A stretch of DNA of 64,000 nt, from positions 60,632,828 to 60,696,827 of the forward strand of contig NC_063172.1 of the NCBI RefSeq assembly GCF_023159225.1, in the 5' to 3' direction. Every line of letters starts with the position of its first letter. Within the stretch, counting starts at the first letter, position 1. Of this stretch, positions 55,936 through 64,000 are shown piece after piece. The notes below the pieces were generated by a model. The model saw nothing but the letters and a program-made list of their open reading frames with translations. It was not told the DNA's origin and did not search any database. Position numbers and translations under genes: made by a program. This DNA comes from Perognathus longimembris pacificus (Eukaryota > Chordata > Mammalia > Rodentia > Heteromyidae).

Positions 55936-56654
55936 CGAATCTGGCAAAAAAATGTTTAGAGCCTTGAGAAATGGAATCATCTTATCTATAGTTTTGCAAA
56001 AGTGAGAAATTTAAAAGTAGTAAGAAGTATATACCAATCCTGGCCAAAACAACACAATCAATATATGTAGTCGTCATGTAACAGGTGAAATACACATATT
56101 TGTGTATCACTAGTGTCTGTACTCAATAGGTAGTCACTAACGAAGCTTTGATGTTTCAGAATAACCACAGTCATAAAGAATTTAAAACTAGGTTTGTGTC
56201 ATACCTTAATCCAATAAGGGCTTGGATTCTTATTTAGAATTGTACTAAGCACTTTGTTAGGCTAAGTCAAATGCCTATCCAGCAAACATGTCTCTCATGT
56301 CTGCATTTCCAAAACACATCCTGTTGCATACAAAGTGCATTTTGCAAGCAGGTAATGTGGTTCCATTTTATTGTTATGTAAATTGTCATTTATCTTTTGA
56401 TTATAACAGTTCAGTTTTGTGCTGATCTTTCTTAAGATTATGGGTAACTACTCACATATATTTGTATTTCCAAAAAAATCTCCATATGATAAGACTTAAA
56501 AATTATGGTTGATTGGTTAGGAAGCATAGTTGCAAGTTATGACTGTAGATTGTTAGACAACATTTGCATTTTTATAAAGATGTCATTTGACATTTGAGGA
56601 ACCGATCATTATAATATCAAGGAATACAGTTATTAAAAATGAGCCTGATACTAT
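55936..56654. other. Anonymous AT-rich DNA
   Basis: No recognisable gene or repeat. Confidence 0.4.
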
Positions 56655-56897
56655 TTTTCCTTTGCTTTTTTCTTATACTGGTATTGCACTTGAACTCAGG
56701 CTTAAGGGTTGTCCTTTAGCTTTTCTCCTCAAGGCTGACATTCTTCCATTTGAACCACACCTCCATTTCCAGTCTTTTGCTATTTAATTGAAGAGTAGAG
56801 TCTCACCGTCTTTCCTGCCAACACTGGCTTGAAACAGTGATGCTCAGATTTTAGCCTCCTGGCTAGTAGGATTACAGGCATGAGCCACTAGGCTCTG
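56655..56897 (-). mobile_element. 7SL-headed Geo SINE (antisense), first of a tandem pair
   Basis: TTGCACTTGAACTCAGGCTT, TTCCATTTGAACCACACCTC, the linker TTTAATTGAAGAGTAGAGTC, then an antisense 7SL head (TTTTAGCCTCCTGGCTAGTA, GGATTACAGGCATGAGCCAC). Confidence 0.85.
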
Positions 56898-56925
56898 TTG
56901 TTTGTTTGTTTGTTTGTTTGTTTTT
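56898..56925. repeat. (TTTG)n repeat between two SINEs
   Basis: Six or more TTTG units separating the two SINEs; in sense orientation they are CAAA units belonging to the tail of the second SINE. Confidence 0.92.
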
Positions 56926-56929
56926 TCCG

Positions 56930-57195
56930 TCCAAAAGCAGTTTTTGTTCATTTTTGCCCATCTTGGACCTTAACCTCTAGGCCTAGATGCTTTCCCTAAG
57001 CTCCTTTTTATCAAGGCTAGCACTCTATCACTTGAGCTATAGAACCATTACCACTTCCAGCTTTCTCTGTGATTAACTAGAGCTAAGAGTCTCATGGACT
57101 TTCCTGCATGGGCTGGCTTTGAACAGCCATCCTCCCATCTCAGCCTCCTAATTAGCTAAGATTACAGATGTGAACCACTAGTGTTGGCTCAAAAG
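56930..57195 (-). mobile_element. 7SL-headed Geo SINE (antisense), second of a tandem pair
   Basis: GGACCTTAACCTCTAGGCCT, AAGGCTAGCACTCTATCACT, TGAGCTATAGAACCATTACC, linker GATTAACTAGAGCTAAGAGT, head CATCTCAGCCTCCTAATTAG and AGATGTGAACCACTAGTG. Same orientation as its neighbour but with different substitutions. Confidence 0.85.
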
Positions 57196-59059
57196 CATTT
57201 TTTAAAAATAAAATCCATGGTAGTGATTTTTTGTTTTAAGCATAACACTTCTGAAGAGGAAGATAAAAGAATTATACCAATTAGAAAAGAAAAGAAAAGA
57301 AAAAATATCCATCTGGTGAACTAAAATATACAACAGTAAATTCTGGAATCTGTGTTAAAGATAAGAAATGAAAACAAAACAAAATCATTACTAAAGTTAG
57401 AAAACAAAAAAGGAAGACAATATAAAAGAAATATAACCTTCAAGAGTGGGGATGGAGGAATCTTTGTAGGCTATACAAGATTGATTTCATTCTATCATCA
57501 GGTATTCAGCCATCTTAACACTTGTATTATCCTGTGGGCTGATACTCTGTTGCTACTTTTACAAGCTGGTAGTAGTTATGTTTATTGGCCTAAGGGACAA
57601 AAGCATTAATGAAAAATTGCTATGGAAATAGAAAAGATAAAATACATTATGTTAATTAAGGAGAAGCAACCCATTTATTAAGACTTTCAAAATTCAGCTA
57701 TTCTCCATTCCCTTGTCTTTAAAAAAAATTGTATCTGGCCAAACTAACAAACCTTTGAAAGTATAATAAAAACCCTATGATAGAACATTTTTAATAGACA
57801 ACATATTGGTACATATTCCCTTAATACATATTCTTCAACAAGACTCTTCAAGAAAACATGCCAAACCCCAAGGCCACAGGGTTGCTTACTCAGGGAAATA
57901 ACCAACTGGTAGTGTGAAATTGTTCAGTTATGACAGCTGCCTCTTTCCTCCACTCCAAACCATTACTAATGACTGGTGTCTTCAGCTGGATGTCATGCAC
58001 TGAGTGTTCAAAGCCTCCCTCAGGGTCTAGCTATACATTTCCTCCCTTTCCTTTCAATCAGCTTAAGTAAGAGTTTCCTTCTGCTCCTGAGTCATTTCTC
58101 AGGTGAAATGTGGAAGTATATGTTGCCCAGTAAGGATTTCTTTAGACTGAACTCCTAAGAATAAGAGGAGACTGCTTTAGATAGGTCAAAATGGTGAAGA
58201 TATTTTACTTGTAAATGTTCTGCAGGGTGAGACATAAAGCTGGTCACTCTTGACCCAAGCCCCAGATGTCCAGCTTGGACCTGAAGAGAGGACAGAATCA
58301 TTGGATTGCCTGTAGTTGTGGAGTGATTTGACAGTACAGGCTACTTGTCATACTAGAGCGTCCTATTGTGAGATTGATCTCATAATATCTCAATAGTTCT
58401 GTGAAGACCAGTTATGGAAGTTGAATTATGGTGGTTGGAGGTTGAACTTATTTATAGCCATTTATATGCTTATTGAGATTACTCTATCCCAAAACATATT
58501 GTGTAACATTAGCTGTTCATGCACATTAACTCTCCTCCCAGCAAACTGCCTGTGTGTCTGGCTAACGTGAAACTTTAACTTAACAGCCAGTGGTCCTCTC
58601 AGCCTCACTAACTCCCAGCCTGACCTAAGAATGCTCCCTGAGCAGTGGAGAGAAAGGAAGAGATGGAGATGGAAAATGTCCTGAGTGCAAGTGACCGCCT
58701 CTTCAAATAGAGGGACAGAGGACAGACTCAAGTTGGGGACAGGACTCAGTGTCTAGAAGGCATGGATTGTATTGGCAAACACTGAGGACACAAAGTATAC
58801 AGACCCTGCCACTCGGTAGGTGGGAAGTTTGACAAATTTCATAGTTTCTTGGAGCTTCCTTTTCCTTATTTGTGAAGTGAGGACAAATGCTATCAAAATG
58901 TTGCCTGAAGCATTCATCAGTTTGTGAGAGTGTTCGAGAACTCTCATTATGAAGTATACTAACTTATATTACGGTGCCCATTGTATTATTATAGAGATTG
59001 GAGTCAGAACCCACTAAAGGCATAGCCAGGAAAACAAGGTTGGAAGACTCAAGTACAGA
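57196..59059. other. Anonymous DNA
   Basis: About 1.9 kb without a recognised repeat or gene, apart from an AAAAG repeat at about 57282-57305. The 57352-57609 and 58462-58731 frames show no known domain. Confidence 0.4.
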
Positions 59060-59695
59060 AATTAGATGAAGTCAATGTTAGGATTGAATGATATTTGGAG
59101 TATGAAATATTCAATAAGGTTGAGCATTTCTACGGTCTAGTTGTATAGTTGGGATGAGATTTGGTGCCTGACAAAGAACTTAATAAGAAAATGATAGAAG
59201 GTGAATGATACTGAAATCCATTGCATCTACATATGACAACGCTATAAGAAACCTCACTGAAAACTGTTAAAAACTCAGGGGTGGGAAGATGAGAAGAGCA
59301 AGCAAGAGGAGGAAGGTGATTTTGATTAAAATATAATATATACACATGCGAAATACCATAGTGAAATCCCTTGGTTGAATTAATATCTGTTAAAACATGA
59401 AAGATAGGAAGGTAAAGGGAGCTATGTTAGAGGCAAGTATCAGTGGGAGCAGGAAGGAGAGTAGAGCCAGTGAATAAGGATGAACACAGTTGAAATGCTA
59501 TATATGCATATAAAAAGATAGAACAATAAAAACTTGTCGAAATTGTGTTAAGAAAGGGTAGGGGGAATAATGGAGGATGCTGGAAGAAGAGAATTTTATG
59601 GGCTGCATAGTATGCATGTGTGAAAATACACAATAAAATCTCTCCTTATACAACTAATACTTTAATAAAAATCATTTAAAAATGCCAAACACTAA
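59060..59695 (+). mobile_element. Two successive old rodent L1 3' ends
   Basis: The first unit ends GATTAAAATATAATATATAC, ATACCATAGTGAAATCCCTT. The second ends GGGCTGCATAGTATGCATGT, ACACAATAAAATCTCTCCTT, ATACAACTAATACTTTAATA. Both follow the purine-rich then 'ATGCATGTATGAAA' order of old rodent (Lx-like) L1 3' UTRs. The small minus frames here are by-products. Confidence 0.55.
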
Positions 59696-60224
59696 AGAAC
59701 TTCTATCATCCATGCAATCTGAAGAAAAGATCATCATGTGCAAATATCTGAAACTATAATTCATAATAGCATTCTTTCTCCATCATATGGGAGATTCTAT
59801 TTCCAATCTAATGCAATACAGTAAGCTCTGGCACATGAATACGAAGACTCTTAAAATAAAGTAATTCAATAGAAAAAAACTAAAATTGCTTTTTAAAATT
59901 ATTTCAGTAGCTACTGATTTATATTTCACAAAATATGTGTGAAATAAACTCTTACATTAAGGCACTAGTACTTAATTGTTATCTTTAAGAACGAAAAATT
60001 TGAATTTGATCTGAAGAATAAAAGTAATAGGAAATTCACTATCTCCTGGAAGACTAGAAGTAAATTCTAGACAAACTAATACTACACTTAAAAATTATTC
60101 ATTATTTTTTCTTGTTGAACAAAGCACCTACCCATAGGAACTTTATATAGACATTATATGTTATTGGTTTCTAGTTTCCCCCCCTGTTTACCTAGCTGAG
60201 TTTCACAATAACCTTTTTCTTTTG
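59696..60224. other. Anonymous AT-rich DNA
   Basis: No recognisable feature. Confidence 0.4.
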
Positions 60225-60455
60225 TCCATTGTGAGGCTTGAACTCAGGGGTCCTAGGCACTGTGCCTGAGCTCTTTTGCTCAAGGCTAGTGTTCTACTAC
60301 CTTGAGCCACAGTTCCACTTCAAGTTTTTCGGGGGGTTAACTAGAGATAAGAGCATCACCCACTTTCCTGCCCGGGCTGGCTTCAAATCGCCATTCCCAA
60401 ATCTCAGCCTCCTCGGTAGGTAGGATTACAGCCATGATCCACCAGCTCTAAGCTA
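60225..60455 (-). mobile_element. 7SL-headed Geo SINE (antisense)
   Basis: GAGGCTTGAACTCAGGGGTC, CTCTTTTGCTCAAGGCTAGT, CCTTGAGCCACAGTTCCACT, linker GTTAACTAGAGATAAGAGCA, head AAATCTCAGCCTCCTCGGTA. The 60238-60423 frame is SINE read-through. Confidence 0.88.
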
Positions 60456-60546
60456 AAAGCCTATTTTATGGGACTTTTTTTCTGGAAAATGAATGATACT
60501 GCCTTCTTTTCTATCCATTTTAAATTTTCCATCAGGAAATATTTAT

Positions 60547-60760
60547 TTTTTATTTGTTTATTTATTTATTTGCCCGTCAGAGCTTGAACTCAGGGCCTGA
60601 GCACTGTCCCTGGCTTCTTTTTGCTCAAGGCTAGCACTCTGCCACTTGAGTCACAGTGCCACTTCTAGCCTTTTCTATATATGTGGTGCTGAGGAATCAA
60701 GCCCAGGGCTTCATGTATACGAGGCAAGCACTCTTGCCACTAGGCCATATTCCCAACACC
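60547..60760 (-). mobile_element. IDL-Geo SINE with exact 16-bp target duplication
   Basis: An antisense full-length dimer. The A tail has become TTTA-type repeats on this strand. The Geo monomer (CAAGGCTAGCACTCTGCCAC) and the ID-like monomer with a worn B box (GGAATCAAGCC on this strand) follow. ATCAGGAAATATTTAT is repeated exactly at 60531-60546 and 60761-60776, fixing both edges. Confidence 0.95.
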
Positions 60761-60776
60761 ATCAGGAAATATTTAT

Positions 60777-61964
60777 ATGTACTAATTCACGTTATTCTTT
60801 GGAACTTGAAATTAATGTTTTATGTCTTTATATTATCATGAACATTTAACTATCAATAACAACAGAATAGTTTAGCAATCCTATAGCCTATTTGTCTTAT
60901 CATAGACTTTGATTCCTTACTGGTTTATGATTTTAGTCATTGTATTCAATATATATTCGTGCATTATATTCATATATATATATATAAAATAGTATATTTG
61001 ACTTAAGTGAAGAGTTTCTTCACCATTTCCTTCACAAAAGCTTTTGCTGATGACTGTTCTTCATTAACTCAAGAGTATATCTTTCATGTCAATAAGTTAG
61101 ACTTTTTTCTTTCCTTTGTAAATTTACTAGGTATTTTGCTACCATTTGTGAGTTGGCTACAGATTACATTTTCAATGATACCACATTAACTCAGTATGTG
61201 ATAGAGAAATTAAATGGAATTATTTATTCTGAGAACAATGGATTGCAGATCTTTTGATGATCGTGGTAAGAAACCCTGAATAAAACAACAGACTCAGCCT
61301 GAAAATTGAGGACAAGTGAGGAGAATTTTCAAATGCATTTAACCCTGAAGACATTTTAGAGGTTAAAACAGAATTGATACAAATAGCAGCATAAGTATTT
61401 GATCTTGGCCCCTGAAGAAGGTGGGTGAAGTTTTAATATTTAAAATATATTCTGCAAGCATTGAAAAATTAGAACTGTGAGATATGATGACTGTATGGAA
61501 TTTCATAAATAATGTTATTCAAGAAAACCTGTGAGGCTAATGATCTTTATCTTAGCACATTGATGTGGATACAATCCTTCCAAAATAATATTTTCAATCT
61601 AAAATTCATGCTGCTTTAAATTTGCCAATTACACTTACAGCTCCTTGGTCAACTTTATGACTTCGAGTAAAGAAACCGCAGATTGCTGGATGATAGAGCT
61701 ACAATGGAAGGGTTAACTAATCATTTCATTCTGAAGAAATGAAATTAAGATAAAATTCAGAAGTGAATTTTATTTCCATAGCAAGCATCAAGATGAATCT
61801 AATGTCTTTTGCTATCATTATGATGGTCTGAGGTACCTCTAAAGAGCGATGGTAGAGGAGAGAAACAGTTTCCTTGCTGTTTTCTTTTTCCTAATATAAA
61901 AACATCAGCTCATGCTGAGAAATGGGTTGTCATGTTAGTTCTGAGGAAATATTTTCCCTTTATA
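60777..61964. other. Anonymous AT-rich DNA
   Basis: About 1.2 kb without a recognisable gene or retroposon; a short TA run sits at 60972-60986. Confidence 0.4.
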
Positions 61965-62062
61965 TTTTGAGACAGAATCTCACTATATGACCTGAGTTGG
62001 CCTAGACTTCTTGATCCACTTACCTCAGCCTGCTGGTTACTGGTAGGTACCATCATAACAAA
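61965..62062 (-). mobile_element. B1-like SINE monomer (antisense)
   Basis: TTTTGAGACAGAATCTCACT, ATATGACCTGAGTTGGCCTA, TACCTCAGCCTGCTGGTTAC is the antisense of a degraded B1 unit. Confidence 0.75.
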
Positions 62063-62118
62063 CAGTATTACTTAAATAAATTCAAGTCAACAAATGAAGC
62101 ATAATAATATGATAATCA

Positions 62119-62333
62119 GGGCTGGGAATATGGCCTAGTGGCAAGAGTGCTTGCCTCGTATACATGAGGCCCTGGGTTTGATTCCTCAGCACCACATATA
62201 CAGAAAATGGCCAGAAGTGGCACTGTGGCTCAAGCGGCAGAGTGCTAGCCTTGAGCAAAAAAGAAGCCAGGGACAGTGCTCAGGCCCTGAGTTCACGGCC
62301 TAGGACTGGCCAAAAAAATAAAAAATAAAAAAA
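62119..62333 (+). mobile_element. IDL-Geo SINE with exact 16-bp target duplication
   Basis: A full-length, little-diverged dimer with an A box (TGGCCTAGTGGC), a near-intact B box (GGTTTGATTCC), GGCCAGAAGTGGCACTGTGG and AAAAAAGAAGCCAGGGACAG, and an A-rich tail. AATAATATGATAATCA is repeated exactly at 62103-62118 and 62334-62349, so it is among the youngest insertions here. Confidence 0.97.
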
Positions 62334-62349
62334 AATAATATGATAATCA

Positions 62350-64000
62350 AAACTCATTGGCTTTAGAAAATAATCATCATTCTACTTATATATTAATTGC
62401 ATTAATTGCTTCTGCATAAGCTAGACTAGCAAGGCATGTACATATTCCAAAACACAATATAATCATTATGTTCTGTTTTCCAATAGGAATAAAACACTTG
62501 TCACAAATGCAAGCCACATAATGTATGTACTTTGAAATTTTCTAGTGGCAATATAACCCAGATATTTCCATATGTATCAGCATTAACATTTATAAATAAA
62601 ATATTTTATATTCTATTTTATGTTTCCAAGTCCATTGTGAATTTTATACTGACAACTCATTTTTATTTGGGCTAGCTCCTTCCAAATGTTTCAAATGGGC
62701 ACACTCGTGGCTAATACAAACTTCATCCAAAGAAGTAGTGTCAAAAACTTTAATACTTGCTTCATTGAGTCCTCAAAAATTTGTACAAGTGTGAGCTCAC
62801 CATTCCCCTGAACTACTGGTGAGAAACTACAACTTGAGTCCTGTTGCACGTAAGCCACAGACACTCACTATGACCCCAGGGGATTTGACTTCAAAATCTC
62901 TGTTACTAAGCTACCATCAAAGTTAGGAGCTGCCAGTATCAGGAAAATTGATAAGTATATTATAAAGATCACTGGCAAGAGAAATCCAGGAATCAGGCAT
63001 GTAAGTTTCTCAAAAGAGGCATGTCAGTTTATGATCTTATGAGGATTCCAGCCTGTGTCAGGCAAACCACAGTGGGCTGGGATAAGATGCTCACAGTTCA
63101 GCTGCAGCCTGAGACCTTCTCCCCTTTTCCATATTGCAGTGGGGCCTGGTCATCCTGTTATTTCTGGGAAGTAGAGAGCACAGAAGAAACAGCACTGGTT
63201 TGAGACCCAGCACGTTTAGAGTGAAATCACAGCTCTGTCACATCTTGACTGTTCACGTTTTATAGCCTTTCTGATCTGCAGCTTACTTCAAGTCTGCACA
63301 TGAGGCTTATGGTGTATTTTTTCCATAGGAAAATAGTCTACATCAAATTATATAAAGACTCCAACATATTCCATAGAATGTCCTAGGAATTCCCTGTTAG
63401 GATGCTGATCATTGGGATCAACAAATTCATTTTGTTGACTAACAAATTTGCTTGAGTAGAATTTTAACCCAGTTATTTTGATTCCTAAACTCATAAACTA
63501 AAGCCATATCACATGTTGTCTTTCCACGTATATATTTGTATTTAGGTTTTTTATATATTTGTATACATGTCATTATAACTAGATATGGCATTTTATTCTT
63601 CTTTAAATGTCTATGAGAAAATCAACAAATTGCAAAATACACACAGAGACAAACCAGGTGATTAAATTCAATCTTCATTCTTGGCCCTTTTATATTTTTT
63701 TCAACCTGGTCCCTCCATAAACGAGAGACCTGAACAGTATATGTAAAGCTCATATGTAAATGTAGTAAGTAATAGACTTAATACATGCTCACTGTAAAAA
63801 AATATTATGTAGAATTATACAAAGAAAAAATATAGGTCCTACCTTAGAGCCTCAGACAAAGATGCCATCATCCCTCTGCTTGCAAGGAAAACCTAAGTCC
63901 ACCATGAATCTTGGTAACATCGGTGAGCTGAGGTAGCCAAGAATATTGCCATTCTGAAAAGGAAGAAGAGGGATCCAAATCGTCACACTTAGGATCCGCT
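62350..64000. other. Anonymous DNA to window end
   Basis: About 1.65 kb with no recognised repeat, exon or RNA. The 62,780-63,240 part is less AT-rich, and the 60-codon frame at 63021-63203 has no known domain. Confidence 0.45.

Noticed and set aside
1..64000. Host protein-coding exon or multi-exon gene
   Set aside because: No stop-free segment outside repeats combined a recognisable protein family with splice signals; a spliced gene with short exons cannot be excluded without homology searches.

Overview
This window is nuclear DNA from a mammal, almost certainly a rodent of the superfamily Geomyoidea (kangaroo rats, pocket mice, pocket gophers; suborder Castorimorpha). The diagnostic signal is a set of IDL-Geo SINEs: a tRNA-Ala/ID-like left monomer joined to the 'Geo' right monomer, a family I know only from geomyoids. 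Also present are 7SL(B1)-headed SINEs with the same Geo right monomer, older B1-B1-ID composite SINEs, several generations of L1 LINEs, ERVL-MaLR and class-II-like LTR relics, a few hAT-type DNA transposon scraps and many microsatellites. I found no bacterial or viral gene organisation and no host gene or exon that I could support. The window reads as AT-rich, gene-poor intergenic or deep intronic DNA. All open frames are short; they are L1 remnants, SINE or microsatellite read-through, or chance.

Layout. 1-5.5 kb: anonymous AT-rich DNA with scattered SINEs. 5.6-7.1 kb: an antisense L1 carrying a younger IDL-Geo SINE and a palindromic TG/TA microsatellite. 8-10 kb: SINEs, one with a CA-repeat tail. 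10.8-13.4 kb: stacked L1 fragments, including a 5'-inverted (twin-primed) copy and a nested 3' end. 13.4-21.7 kb: mostly anonymous, with three antisense L1 pieces, one of them (19.5-20.3 kb) with an exact 12-bp target duplication. 21.7-24.9 kb: the largest element, a 5'-truncated sense L1 with a ruined ORF2, an exact 12-bp target duplication and a second L1 3' end nested inside. 25-28 kb: pyrimidine tract, poly-G and SINEs. 28.7-32.3 kb: ancient antisense L1. 33-39 kb: the least repeat-rich stretch, with one unexplained open frame near 37.4 kb. 39-46 kb: MaLR LTRs, L1 tails, microsatellites and a well-preserved 502-bp solo LTR (44,743-45,244). 46-55 kb: L1M relics, SINEs and an inverted L1 pair that exposes an endonuclease-domain frame. 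55-64 kb: older L1 tails, tandem SINEs, two IDL-Geo insertions with exact 16-bp target duplications, and anonymous DNA.

Nothing here works as a pathway or operon. The biology is the insertion history: ancient L1M and MaLR first, then geomyoid L1 subfamilies and 7SL-Geo SINEs, then IDL-Geo SINEs and the solo LTR. All family names come from memory of consensus sequences, without a database search, so subfamily labels are approximate and boundaries are usually good to about 5-20 bp unless a target duplication fixes them.
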